In this document: positions 1-7,879 of the stretch, piece after piece
Position numbering within the stretch: position 1 is the stretch's first letter
How the letters are laid out: the number at the start of each line of letters is the position of its first letter
NCBI GenBank assembly: GCA_015494535.1
Contig: WGBC01000084.1
Span: 1 to 32,800 of the forward strand
Direction: 5' to 3'
Source of the DNA: Nitratiruptor sp.
GTDB lineage: Bacteria > Campylobacterota > Campylobacteria > Campylobacterales > Nitratiruptoraceae
DNA length: 32,800 nt
Made by a program: the position numbers and the translations under genes
Notes under the pieces: generated by a model
Seen by the model: only the letters and a program-made list of their open reading frames with translations
Databases searched by the model: none
What the model was told of the DNA's origin: nothing

Positions 1-2
1 AA

Positions 3-947
3 AAGTTTGGTAGAAGCTTTGAGTTCATAGAAGATAGAGCATGGCTGAGCAACCCGTGCGGGGAGATTGCTCTGGAGAGTTTCGAGCTTTGCAACCTTGC
101 AGAGGTCTTTATCTCGAAGTGCCAAAACAAAGAGGAGTTCTTGCAGATGCTCTGCTACGCCACATTCTACGCATCCACCGTTAATCTCTTGCCAACGCAT
201 AGGGAAGAGACCAATGAGATAGTAGCAAGAAACAGGCGCACAGGTGTGAGTGTATCGGGCGTGGCAGATGCAATTGAAAAATTTGGCATCACTACTGTCA
301 TTGAGTGGCTTCGCAACGGATACAAGTTGGTGCGAGAGCTAAACGAAAAGTTAGCAAAAGAGGCTGGCATCCCACTTTCACTCAAAGTAACCGCCGTCAA
401 ACCATCTGGCACCATCAGTATTCTGGCAGGCACAAGTGCCGGTATGCACTACCCTCCATTCACTCATGCAATGAGGCGCATTCGCATAGGCAAACAAACC
501 CCTTTGGCAAAGCTGCTAGTAGATCAGAAAATGGAATTCGAAGAGGATATAAACGATCCCAATACGCTTGTTTTCACATTTCCTATCAAGTATGACAATC
601 CAAGGTCTTTGCAAGAGATCGATGTCTATGAACAGATGAACATATTGGCGATGTTACAGCGAGAGTGGGCGGACAATATGGTATCCAACACTATAGAGTT
701 CAATCCAAAGCGCTACGGCTCAAAAGATATAGCCAGAATTTTGCGCTACTATCTACCTATGCTCAAATCCACCACACTTATACCAAAGAACGAAGAGATT
801 TTTCCTCAAATGCCTTTTGAAGAGATCAGTAAAGAAGAGTATGAAAAAGCTATCAAAAAACTACCTACAATCGATTGGAGAAACCTACGCTACCATTTCG
901 CTTCTTCTACGCAATATTGCGGCGCAAAAAGCTGTACGCTTTTTTAA
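3..947 (+). CDS. nrdJ: Adenosylcobalamin-dependent ribonucleotide reductase, C-terminal part
   Basis: The 5' end lies outside the window; 314 codons are visible, ending in TAA. The enzyme makes deoxyribonucleotides for DNA synthesis. The motif NPCGEI (Cys at visible residue 19) carries the thiyl-radical cysteine with its Asn and Glu partners. A second Cys (ELCNL) lies 11 residues later, the same spacing as C408/C419 in the Lactobacillus leichmannii monomeric class II enzyme. The protein ends with a C-x4-C pair (CGAKSC, residues 306-311), like the C731/C736 redox pair that re-reduces the active site. These features favour the monomeric B12-dependent family over class I NrdA, and no nrdB-like gene follows. 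Class II enzymes need no oxygen, which suits a microaerobic or anaerobic life. The stop overlaps the convergent gene at 944-1240 by 4 bases. A class I alpha subunit is the less likely alternative. Confidence 0.85.
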   Translation, partial: KFGRSFEFIEDRAWLSNPCGEIALESFELCNLAEVFISKCQNKEEFLQMLCYATFYASTVNLLPTHREETNEIVARNRRTGVSVSGVADAIEKFGITTVIEWLRNGYKLVRELNEKLAKEAGIPLSLKVTAVKPSGTISILAGTSAGMHYPPFTHAMRRIRIGKQTPLAKLLVDQKMEFEEDINDPNTLVFTFPIKYDNPRSLQEIDVYEQMNILAMLQREWADNMVSNTIEFNPKRYGSKDIARILRYYLPMLKSTTLIPKNEEIFPQMPFEEISKEEYEKAIKKLPTIDWRNLRYHFASSTQYCGAKSCTLF

Positions 948-1240
948 TCGCCGCCAATACCCTCATCTGCATCGAGTGGCGTTGCACTTTCATCTGGTAT
1001 ATACTCTTTACCGAACTCTTTTTTGGCTAGCTCCAAAGCCTCTATCAAATCATCTATATTTTCATAGGGAATGTGTACCTTCCACTCAGGCTCAATCGCA
1101 TTGCCTTTGAGAGATATACCGATACTGACAACCGGCTCGCTACCCTCACCGTATGGCTCTGTGATGTGCGCTACGCTTACGATCCCATCTTTCGTGCCGT
1201 GCAAGTGAAAAATTTTTATCTCGCTATGTGATTTTGCCAT
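944..1240 (-). CDS. Conserved-looking small protein of unknown function (98 aa)
   Basis: I do not recognise a family. The start at 1240 is chosen because an AGGAGG sits 6 bases upstream of its ATG; the in-frame upstream codon at 1261 would overlap this ribosome site and the -10 box. The protein is soluble and acidic (many Glu and Asp), with no signal peptide, membrane segment or cysteine. It starts [15 protein letters not shown], has a predicted helix rich in Leu, Glu and Lys (about residues 62-80), and ends in an acidic, Gly-rich tail. It lies downstream of lpxD but has its own TATAAT box at 1260-1265. Its 3' end overlaps the nrdJ stop by 4 bases on the other strand. The strong ribosome site and promoter argue that it is a real gene; no role can be assigned. 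Confidence 0.75.
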   Translation of the reverse strand: MAKSHSEIKIFHLHGTKDGIVSVAHITEPYGEGSEPVVSIGISLKGNAIEPEWKVHIPYENIDDLIEALELAKKEFGKEYIPDESATPLDADEGIGGD

Positions 1241-1259
1241 ATTCGCCTCCTTTTTTCTC

Positions 1260-1265
1260 ATTATA
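1260..1265 (-). promoter_or_regulatory. Predicted -10 box (TATAAT) for the gene at 944-1240
   Basis: On the minus strand a perfect TATAAT, preceded by TGT, lies about 20 bases before the AGGAGG ribosome site and ATG at 1240. No strong -35 box is present, as is usual for sigma-70 promoters in Campylobacterota. It suggests the small gene can be transcribed apart from ilvBN-lpxD. Confidence 0.5.
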
Positions 1266-1293
1266 ACATAGTAGGTAAAAAGTGAATGCTACT

Positions 1294-2247
1294 TTAGGAT
1301 CTTTTTAGAAGCCTAGCAAGAATGCCTTGGAGTTTGAGCCACTGTTTGTGCTCCATGAGAGGAAAACCAGAATATACCTTTTTCCCTTCGATCGTTTTCG
1401 TCACGCCGCCCCTTGCGGCAATCACCGCAAAATCGCCAATTTTTAGATGCCCTGCAGTAGCGGCCTGCCCGCCAATCACCACGTTTCTGCCAATCTCGGT
1501 ACTACCAGCGATTCCGGCTTGCCCCGCCATGAGGACGTTTTCTCCAATGATACAGTTGTGGCCGATCTGGATAAGATTGTCCAGTTTTGTGCCCTTTTTA
1601 ATAATGGTTGAGCCAAAAACCGCCCTATCTATTGCGCAGTTCGCCCCAATTTCCACATCATCTTCGATAATTACGTTGCCGTTTTGATATATCTTAATAT
1701 GACGCCCATCTTTAGTAGTGGCGAAGCCATATCCATCGCTGCCAATGACGGTGCCCGCGTGAATGATGCAGTTGCTACCTATAACGCAGTCCCTGTAGAT
1801 TGTCACGTTAGGATAAATCAGCGTATTATCGCCTATTTTTACATTATCCCCAATGACTGCTCCGCTCATGATTGTTACGTTATCGCCAATCACGCTATCA
1901 AACCCAATATATGCGCCTTGAGCAATCTGACAATTAGCTCCAATTACAGGCTTCTTGCCCTCTTTTTGCATCGGCTCTTTGGCAAAAAGTTTGGATATTC
2001 TCGCAAGCACCACATAAGGCTCGTCACTGACTAGCGCGCTCACATCTTCTGGCAGATATTTCACAAACTCCTGTTGTGCGATGACTGCTCCGGCTTTCGT
2101 ATTTTTGAGGGCATTGAGATACTTTCTATTCTGCAAGAAAGAGAGTTCATCACCTTTCGCCTCTTGCAAAGAATTAAGGGCTCGTATCTCTTTATCTTCG
2201 CCTACGAGCTCAAGGCTAAAATTTTCGGCTATTTGACTAAGAAGCAT
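1294..2247 (-). CDS. lpxD: UDP-3-O-(3-hydroxyacyl)glucosamine N-acyltransferase
   Basis: LpxD transfers a 3-hydroxyacyl chain from acyl carrier protein to UDP-3-O-acylglucosamine, the third step of lipid A synthesis, in the cytoplasm. The 317 residues are normal for the family. Residues 1-100 form the uridine-binding N-terminal domain. Residues about 100-290 are a left-handed beta helix built from hexapeptide repeats (such as VIGDNV, IGDNTL, IGSNCI). The motif IQIGHNC puts the likely catalytic His at residue 230, matching H239 of E. coli. A short helical tail follows. ATG at 2247 lies one base after the ilvN stop, so it is probably the last gene of an ilvB-ilvN-lpxD operon. No lpxA, fabZ or bamA neighbour is present, unlike the E. 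coli cluster. Confidence 0.96.
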   Translation of the reverse strand: MLLSQIAENFSLELVGEDKEIRALNSLQEAKGDELSFLQNRKYLNALKNTKAGAVIAQQEFVKYLPEDVSALVSDEPYVVLARISKLFAKEPMQKEGKKPVIGANCQIAQGAYIGFDSVIGDNVTIMSGAVIGDNVKIGDNTLIYPNVTIYRDCVIGSNCIIHAGTVIGSDGYGFATTKDGRHIKIYQNGNVIIEDDVEIGANCAIDRAVFGSTIIKKGTKLDNLIQIGHNCIIGENVLMAGQAGIAGSTEIGRNVVIGGQAATAGHLKIGDFAVIAARGGVTKTIEGKKVYSGFPLMEHKQWLKLQGILARLLKRS

Positions 2248-2248
2248 A

Positions 2249-2719
2249 TTATCTCTCTATCGCAACCACACCGCTTCTAACTATCTCTTTGGGATTGAAA
2301 CGCTTAAGTGCGTTTATAAAATTGGCAATTCTATTTGGCTCATCCGCCGCCATGATAATGGCGCTATCCACCCCGATATTGACGATATTGCCATTGTATG
2401 CCCTACATAGCGCTTCCACATCGGCTAAACGCTCTTCCAAAGGAATTTTAGCCAGTACCATCTCTTTTTCCACCAGCTCGCTATGCTCGATCACTTTATA
2501 AACAGGAATAAGTTTGTGCAGCTGCTTGATAATCTGCTCTATCACTCTTGGCGATCCGTTTGTCACTATTGTAAGGCGCGAATATTTGCTGTTTGGGATG
2601 GGGGCAACGGTGAGACTTTCAATATTGTAGCCTCTTGCGGCAAAAAGCCCAGTAATTCGTGTCAGCACCCCATGCTCATTCAATACTATAACCGATATTA
2701 CTTTTCTCATTTCCATCAT
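2249..2719 (-). CDS. ilvN: Acetolactate synthase small (regulatory) subunit
   Basis: This subunit activates the catalytic subunit IlvB and gives it valine feedback inhibition. It is 156 residues long. An ACT domain (residues about 5-80) begins with the typical VISVIVLNEHGVLTRITGLF pattern, and the C-terminal half matches the usual small-subunit domain (ends VRSGVVAIER). The start at 2719 is preferred because its ATG overlaps the ilvB stop by one base (TGATG) behind an AAGGA ribosome site. ATGs at 2716 and 2710 and a TTG at 2722 are alternatives that would change only a few residues. The symbol ilvH would be equally acceptable. Confidence 0.95.
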   Translation of the reverse strand: MMEMRKVISVIVLNEHGVLTRITGLFAARGYNIESLTVAPIPNSKYSRLTIVTNGSPRVIEQIIKQLHKLIPVYKVIEHSELVEKEMVLAKIPLEERLADVEALCRAYNGNIVNIGVDSAIIMAADEPNRIANFINALKRFNPKEIVRSGVVAIER

Positions 2720-4413
2720 CAATCCTTATACTCTAAGAGCATATTATACAAACTGCCGCCCGCTGGCACCATCGGCAAAACATTCTCATACCTATCGATC
2801 ACCACATCGATGAGAGCTACCACACCCTTACTGATCGCGTCGTCCAAAGCCTTGTCGAACTCCTCTTTGGTCTTGACCCTGTAGCCAACACCTCCAAAAC
2901 TCTCAGCCAATTTCACAAAATCTGGCTGCATGGAGAGATCGGTCTCGGCATAGCGCTTGTCGTAAAAAAATGTCTGCCACTGGCGCACCATGCCAAGATA
3001 GTTATTGTTCAAGATAATATTAATAACAGGCAACCTATACTCCACAGCAGTCATGAGCTCTTGGATGTTCATCAAAATCGATCCATCCCCACTGATATTG
3101 ACGCTTATCTCCTCTGGAACACCCTTTTTCACGCCCATAGCCGCAGGAAAACCAAATCCCATGGTTCCAAGTCCGCCACTCGTGATGAATTCACGAGGTC
3201 GCGTAAACGGATAAAACTGCGCAGCCCACATCTGGTGCTGTCCCACATCTGTAGAGATTCTAGCTTTGCCCATAAGCTTTTGCCCAACTCTTTCAATTAC
3301 CCATTCTGGCTTCAACACTTCATTGCTATCTTCATAGGTAAGCGGATGCAGCTCTTCGTAGCGCTTTAATATCTCTCGCCACGCCTCATACCTGCTTGGA
3401 TCCACCTTCTCTTTGGCTTGTGGTACCAGTTCACTTAGCACATATTTAAGATCCCCAACGATTGGGTAATCCACATGCACCAACTTCCCAATACTGCTTG
3501 GATCGATATCCACATGGATAATTTTTGCATACTTTGCAAATTCAGAGAGTTTCCCCGTCACCCTATCGTCAAACCTAGGTCCAAGTGCAATCAAGAGATC
3601 GGCTTCGCTCATAGCCATATTGGCGGCATAGCTTCCATGCATACCCACCATGCCAAGAAGAAGCGGATCATCATAGCGAAGCACACCTCTTGCCATGAGG
3701 GTCTCCACTGCAGGGATCTGGGTAGCATGCACAAGCTCACGAATTAGATCGCTACTATTTGAGTGAATAATCCCTCCACCTAGATAGAAAACAGGCTTTT
3801 TAGCCTCAGCAATCGCTTCTACAGCCTTTTTGATCTGCCGTGCATTTCCCTTGATGGTTGGCTTATAGGTTTCAAGCTTTATCTCTTTTGGATAGTCAAA
3901 CTCAGCGATCTCAGCCGTCACATCTTTTGGGATATCCACATGCACCGGTCCTGGTCTGCCAGTTCGCGCAAGATAAAAGGCTTCTGCCAAAATTCTTGGA
4001 AGCTCCTTTGCGCTTTTCACCAAAAAATTGTGCTTCGTACAAGGTCTGCTAATACCTACGGCATCAATCTCTTGGAATGCGTCCGTACCTATCATGCTCA
4101 GCGGCACCTGCCCGCTAATAACAACAATAGGAATAGAGTCCATATAAGCAGTCGCTAGCCCTGTAACCGCATTGGTAAAACCAGGCCCACTCGTCACAAA
4201 CGCCACGCCAACTTTGCCCGTGGCTCTCGCATACCCATCAGCAGCATGGACTGCCGCTTGTTCATGGCGGGTTAGGATATGCTCGAAATATCTATGCTTG
4301 TAAATCTCGTCATACACATTCATTATGGCACCGCCGGGATAGCCAAAAACTACCTCAACGCCCTCTTCACGCATCGCTTCTACAACCATCTGCGCGCCGC
4401 TCATCTTCGCCAT
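2719..4413 (-). CDS. ilvB: Acetolactate synthase large (catalytic) subunit
   Basis: IlvB condenses two pyruvates to acetolactate, or pyruvate with 2-ketobutyrate to acetohydroxybutyrate, the first common step to valine, leucine and isoleucine. It uses thiamine diphosphate, Mg and FAD. Visible landmarks in the 564 residues are the catalytic Glu of RHEQ (residue 51), the FAD domain (about 190-330) and the thiamine diphosphate motif running from GDGS (442-445) to NNN near 470. ATG at 4413 is chosen because GGAG lies 5 bases upstream; a TTG at 4431 is open but has no ribosome site. The 2-ketobutyrate made by IlvA, encoded just upstream on the same strand, is one of its substrates. It forms an operon with ilvN and lpxD. 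Confidence 0.97.
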   Translation of the reverse strand: MAKMSGAQMVVEAMREEGVEVVFGYPGGAIMNVYDEIYKHRYFEHILTRHEQAAVHAADGYARATGKVGVAFVTSGPGFTNAVTGLATAYMDSIPIVVISGQVPLSMIGTDAFQEIDAVGISRPCTKHNFLVKSAKELPRILAEAFYLARTGRPGPVHVDIPKDVTAEIAEFDYPKEIKLETYKPTIKGNARQIKKAVEAIAEAKKPVFYLGGGIIHSNSSDLIRELVHATQIPAVETLMARGVLRYDDPLLLGMVGMHGSYAANMAMSEADLLIALGPRFDDRVTGKLSEFAKYAKIIHVDIDPSSIGKLVHVDYPIVGDLKYVLSELVPQAKEKVDPSRYEAWREILKRYEELHPLTYEDSNEVLKPEWVIERVGQKLMGKARISTDVGQHQMWAAQFYPFTRPREFITSGGLGTMGFGFPAAMGVKKGVPEEISVNISGDGSILMNIQELMTAVEYRLPVINIILNNNYLGMVRQWQTFFYDKRYAETDLSMQPDFVKLAESFGGVGYRVKTKEEFDKALDDAISKGVVALIDVVIDRYENVLPMVPAGGSLYNMLLEYKD

Positions 4414-4446
4414 CGCTTCTCCTACCTTCAATTAACTTCTTCTTTT

Positions 4447-4452
4447 ATTGTA
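4447..4452 (-). promoter_or_regulatory. Predicted -10 box (TACAAT) for ilvB-ilvN-lpxD
   Basis: The 73-base gap between the Ppx/GppA gene and ilvB holds a minus-strand TACAAT about 35 bases before the ilvB ATG. A T-rich tract lies upstream where a -35 box would be. I see no leader peptide with runs of Ile, Leu or Val codons and no attenuator-like hairpin. Confidence 0.45.
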
Positions 4453-4486
4453 TCCAAAAGAACAAAAAAATCAAACAAATTTACTC

Positions 4487-5389
4487 CTATTTACCCTCAC
4501 AAAGGCTGAGTGCTACGCCCTCACGCACCCCTTCATCTACTACTACAAACTCCTTAAAGCCGCTACAATAGAGCAGCTCCTCCAAAATCACAATCCCGGC
4601 CATTATGGCATCTTCTCTGCCAACGCCCACAATCTTTGCTCTTGTCTTGCTATCAAGCTTGCTAAGTCTTTGCCAGCTATCTTTTATATCTTTGGCATCG
4701 ATTCGCTGCAAGCTCACTTTTTGTGCACTATAGCTCCTAGCATCGAGCCCCAGCTTGATAGCCGCCACAGTGGTAGGCGTACCTCCGGTAGCCGCCAATA
4801 TTTTTGGCTTGCCAAATATTTCATAGGCATCGTTGAGAAACTCCTTTATTTTTGTAATCTCTTTTTTGATTCCAAAAAGGATATCCTCTTTTGTTTTGTA
4901 TCTCTGGATTATGGTGAGGATGCCTAGAGGAAAACTATGGCACAAAATCCTGCTTTTATGTTTGATCATGACCTCAGTCGAAGCTCCACCGATATCAATA
5001 GCGCCAAACTTTTCCAGGTATCTGAAACCTTTAGCAAGAGCATATTCGACACCTTTAAGGCTATAGTAGCACTCTTGCTCCTCTTCGATTATCTCGACCT
5101 CTATCGCCGTGGACTCTTTTATCGCTTTGACAACCTCTTTGCTGTTTTTGGCCTTGCGAAAGGCTGCGGTAGCAACAGCTTTAAGAGGAAAATCAAAGCC
5201 AATTTGCTCTTTTGCCTCTTGCATAGCTGCAATAATACGCTCAACTGCTGCATTTGAAATTGTGCCTCTACTTTGCAGCTCTTCAGCTGTTCGCACTACC
5301 TTTTCATACTCTGCCAATTTCTCTCTCGTAGTACAATCAATCTTCACTGCGCGCAAGGAGTTGGAGCCTATGTCGATTCCCGTTGCCAT
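4487..5389 (-). CDS. Ppx/GppA family phosphatase (exopolyphosphatase or pppGpp phosphatase)
   Basis: Members of this ASKHA-fold family cut phosphate from polyphosphate or convert pppGpp to ppGpp. The 300 residues cover only the two-lobed catalytic core, as in the short Campylobacterota forms, with no C-terminal HD-like domain. The first phosphate motif is GIDIGSNSLRAV (4-15). The second is AIDIGGASTEV (130-140). A Glu cluster at about 102-105 (IIEEEQE) is where the catalytic Glu is expected, and TGGT near 204 binds nucleotide or phosphate. Its ATG overlaps the ilvA stop by one base (TGATG), so the two are translated together. The link to amino acid synthesis fits a stringent-response role, but substrate preference cannot be read from sequence. 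Confidence 0.88.
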   Translation of the reverse strand: MATGIDIGSNSLRAVKIDCTTREKLAEYEKVVRTAEELQSRGTISNAAVERIIAAMQEAKEQIGFDFPLKAVATAAFRKAKNSKEVVKAIKESTAIEVEIIEEEQECYYSLKGVEYALAKGFRYLEKFGAIDIGGASTEVMIKHKSRILCHSFPLGILTIIQRYKTKEDILFGIKKEITKIKEFLNDAYEIFGKPKILAATGGTPTTVAAIKLGLDARSYSAQKVSLQRIDAKDIKDSWQRLSKLDSKTRAKIVGVGREDAIMAGIVILEELLYCSGFKEFVVVDEGVREGVALSLCEGK

Positions 5390-6594
5390 CAGCGCTCCTC
5401 GTGGAAGCGAAATCCATGCTCATGCAAGAGTTTTCTAATCTCTTGTTGATGCTCTTTACCCTTCGTCTCTAACCCGATAGAGACATTGGCATCACCGTAG
5501 GCTAGGCTAGCAGAAGTTCTATCATAGCCAATTTGCACGATATTCGCCCCAACGCTTGCCAAGACTTCGGTAAGTTTCATAAGGCTTCCTGGCTTGTCCA
5601 CAAGGGTGACGATGAGCTTCATCTTACGATAGGATTTGATAAGACCCTTTTCGATAATGACGCTAAGCATCGTTACATCGATATTGCCACCGCTTAAAAT
5701 CACGGCTACTTTGCTTTGGGGCGCTAGCTCAATCTTATCATAAAGCAGCGCCGCCACACCTACGGCACCCGCACCTTCAACCACAAGTTTTTGATTTTCC
5801 AATAAAAAGAGAATGGCATCGGCTATCTCTTCATCATCTACTTCGACGATATCGTCTACAGTTTCTAAAATAATCTCCAGAGTAATCGGAGAAGTATCAC
5901 GCACCGCAATACCGTCCGCGATGGTGCGCACCTGTGTAGAATCCACAGCACGCCCTAGCTGGTAGGATTCTCGCATAGCTGGAGCCCCTGCAGCGGTGAC
6001 GCCTATAACCTTGATAGCGGGGTTTATCTGCTTGATGGCACTAGCCATCCCAGCAATCAATCCACCCCCGCCAACAGGTACGATAACAGCGTCGAGATCC
6101 TCTCGTTCCTCCAAGATTTCTAGGGCTATGGTGCCCTGTCCGGCCATCACATCCTCATCGGCGAAGGGATGAACGAAATCGAGCCCTTTTTCTTTAGCGT
6201 AAGCTATTGCATAGGCATATGCCTCGTCGTAGTTAGCCCCTTGCAAGATCACTTGTGCACCATAGGCTTTAACCCCATTGACTTTTGTAAGAGGCGTGTT
6301 TTCAGGCATCACGATTGTAGCTGCAATGCCGAAGTAGTTTGCACTGAAAGCCACGCCTTGCGCATGGTTGCCAGCACTCGCAGCCACTACACCTTCACAA
6401 CTATTTGCCAGTTTCGCGATTTTGTTGAAAGCACCGCGCAATTTAAAGGCACCGGTTACTTGGAGGTTCTCTTTTTTGAGATAGACCTGTTTGTCGCACT
6501 TTTTGCTAAGAATAGGCGCATATGCAAAAGGAGTATGGCTCACAACTTTTGCTACGCGTTTTCTGGCTTCTTTGATCTCATTTAGCCCAATCAT
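5389..6594 (-). CDS. ilvA: Threonine dehydratase (threonine ammonia-lyase) with ACT domain
   Basis: IlvA deaminates threonine to 2-ketobutyrate, the entry to isoleucine synthesis, using pyridoxal phosphate. The 401 residues have the fold-type II catalytic domain: the cofactor lysine is K51 in FKLRGAFNK, SAGNHAQG is at 73-80, and the phosphate-binding GGGG is at 175-178. One ACT domain follows (about 325-398), which probably senses an amino acid. This is the short one-ACT form rather than the 514-residue two-ACT E. coli enzyme, so isoleucine inhibition is possible but not certain; a catabolic TdcB-like role is the alternative. Proximity to ilvBN favours biosynthesis. ATG at 6594 is 3 bases after the preceding stop. 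Confidence 0.93.
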   Translation of the reverse strand: MIGLNEIKEARKRVAKVVSHTPFAYAPILSKKCDKQVYLKKENLQVTGAFKLRGAFNKIAKLANSCEGVVAASAGNHAQGVAFSANYFGIAATIVMPENTPLTKVNGVKAYGAQVILQGANYDEAYAYAIAYAKEKGLDFVHPFADEDVMAGQGTIALEILEEREDLDAVIVPVGGGGLIAGMASAIKQINPAIKVIGVTAAGAPAMRESYQLGRAVDSTQVRTIADGIAVRDTSPITLEIILETVDDIVEVDDEEIADAILFLLENQKLVVEGAGAVGVAALLYDKIELAPQSKVAVILSGGNIDVTMLSVIIEKGLIKSYRKMKLIVTLVDKPGSLMKLTEVLASVGANIVQIGYDRTSASLAYGDANVSIGLETKGKEHQQEIRKLLHEHGFRFHEER

Positions 6595-6597
6595 CGC

Positions 6598-7029
6598 TTA
6601 TCCAAAAAGCATTTTATGATCCACCATCGTGCATCTGTTTTGCACCACTTGCATACCCGCCTCTTTGGCTTTTTGGGCGGCTTCATTGTTGACAATACCC
6701 TTTTGCAGCCATACAACCTTAATATCTCCACGATCAATCGCGGCATTCACGATAGGTGGAATGGCAGCAGGCTTTCTAAAAATATCTATCATGTCTATAG
6801 CAAAGGGCACTTCCGCCAAACTCCTATAGACCTTTTCGCCCAAAATCTCGTCTTCTTTTGGGTAGATTGGCACGATTTTGTAACCTACACTTTGCAAATA
6901 GGCAGCAACTTTGTGACTATCTTTAACTGGGTTTGGCGAGAGGCCAACGACCGCTATAGTTTTGACGCTTTCGAAGATCTCTCTGATGGTATCGAGATTT
7001 TCGTTGATAGTAGGAAATTCACACTCCAT
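6598..7029 (-). CDS. CoA-binding domain protein (YccU-like)
   Basis: A 143-residue single-domain protein with a Rossmann-like CoA-binding fold. The nucleotide-binding start is IAVVGLSPNPVKDSHKVAAY (about residues 25-44), typical of the CoA_binding_2 family that includes E. coli YccU. VVWLQKGIVN and the late conserved Cys in QNRCTMVDH also fit. These proteins resemble the CoA-binding part of succinyl-CoA synthetase alpha, but their function is unknown. The ATG follows an AGGAG site 4 bases away, and a -10-like box lies at 7054-7059, so this may be the first gene of the unit with ilvA and the Ppx/GppA gene. Confidence 0.88.
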   Translation of the reverse strand: MECEFPTINENLDTIREIFESVKTIAVVGLSPNPVKDSHKVAAYLQSVGYKIVPIYPKEDEILGEKVYRSLAEVPFAIDMIDIFRKPAAIPPIVNAAIDRGDIKVVWLQKGIVNNEAAQKAKEAGMQVVQNRCTMVDHKMLFG

Positions 7030-7053
7030 GTGGCTCCTTTTTTTGATGGGGCA

Positions 7054-7059
7054 ATTTTA
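7054..7059 (-). promoter_or_regulatory. Possible -10 box (TAAAAT) upstream of the CoA-binding gene
   Basis: In the 38-base gap between the M48 protease gene and the CoA-binding gene, the minus strand reads TAAAAT about 25 bases before the ATG at 7029. It could start a CoA-binding/ilvA/ppx transcript. Read-through from the iron cluster upstream cannot be excluded. Confidence 0.3.
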
Positions 7060-7067
7060 CCAAAAAG

Positions 7068-7850
7068 TTAATTAAATCTTCTTGCGCATCTTCTTGGAAT
7101 GGTTCGTAGTTTTCTGATGTAAGCTTGCAAGGCTTTAATCCTGTGCATATCCGACGGGTGGGTGGAGAGAAACTCGGGGACTTTCGCCCGTGATGCCCTC
7201 ATCATTTTGTACCAAAACTTAATGGCCTCCTTTGGATCGTAGCAGGCTTTATACATCAAGTATAGTCCCAATTGATCAGCCTCATACTCAAATTTTCTAC
7301 TATAAGGGTAGATTACACCATACGTTGTTCCAACTCCATAGGCCAGATCAAAAAGTGGTCCCCATTTCGTGCCGCTTATCTGCAAACCTTTAGCTAAAAG
7401 CTCTTTGCCAAGATTGCCAAGCATCGCCATGGAGACTCGCTCGCTGCCGTGGCGCAAAATCGCATGGGCAACCTCATGCCCTATAACGGCCGCTAGCTGA
7501 TCCTCGTTGTCGATGAGTTTCAAAAGTCCAGTATAGACGAAGATTTTGCCTCCCGGCAAGCAAAAGGCGTTGATTTGAGGAGACTCCAAAACGTAGAAGC
7601 GCCACTGGAAACCCGGATGAAAATCCTTTTCTGCCGCTTGGGCTATTCTCTTGGCGACTCTTTGTACCAATCGATTGTAGTGAGGATTACGAGAGATTTT
7701 GGCTTTTTGTAGGATTTGGCGCTCAGCCTGCAATCCCATCTGCAACTCTTGCTGCGGGGAAATGAGTAGAAGTTGATTGCGATGGGTATAGGGATTTTTG
7801 CTACAGGCGATAAAAAGCAGAGGCAGGAAAAAAAGTAGCAATCTTTTCAT
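7068..7850 (-). CDS. M48 family zinc metalloprotease, predicted lipoprotein
   Basis: A 260-residue periplasmic peptidase like the catalytic half of BepA/LoiP-type proteases, which degrade or assist misassembled outer-membrane proteins. A hydrophobic signal ends in LFIAC (Cys 16), a plausible lipobox. The zinc motif is HEVAH (125-129), and the third ligand is in YEADQLG further on. No TPR repeats follow, so it is the short form. The ATG at 7850 is preferred because AAGGA lies 5-6 bases upstream; another ATG two codons earlier (7856) is too close to a ribosome site. It starts 29 bases after feoB, so it may be transcribed with the iron genes. Confidence 0.9.
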   Translation of the reverse strand: MKRLLLFFLPLLFIACSKNPYTHRNQLLLISPQQELQMGLQAERQILQKAKISRNPHYNRLVQRVAKRIAQAAEKDFHPGFQWRFYVLESPQINAFCLPGGKIFVYTGLLKLIDNEDQLAAVIGHEVAHAILRHGSERVSMAMLGNLGKELLAKGLQISGTKWGPLFDLAYGVGTTYGVIYPYSRKFEYEADQLGLYLMYKACYDPKEAIKFWYKMMRASRAKVPEFLSTHPSDMHRIKALQAYIRKLRTIPRRCARRFN

Positions 7851-7879
7851 CTGCATCCTTTTTTCCCTGCATTATAGCA

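Noticed and set aside
1241-1293. Possible terminator hairpin after lpxD
   Set aside because: Only 5-base arms with large loops can be formed and there is no proper T tract on the right strand; the stretch is better explained as the promoter of the next gene.
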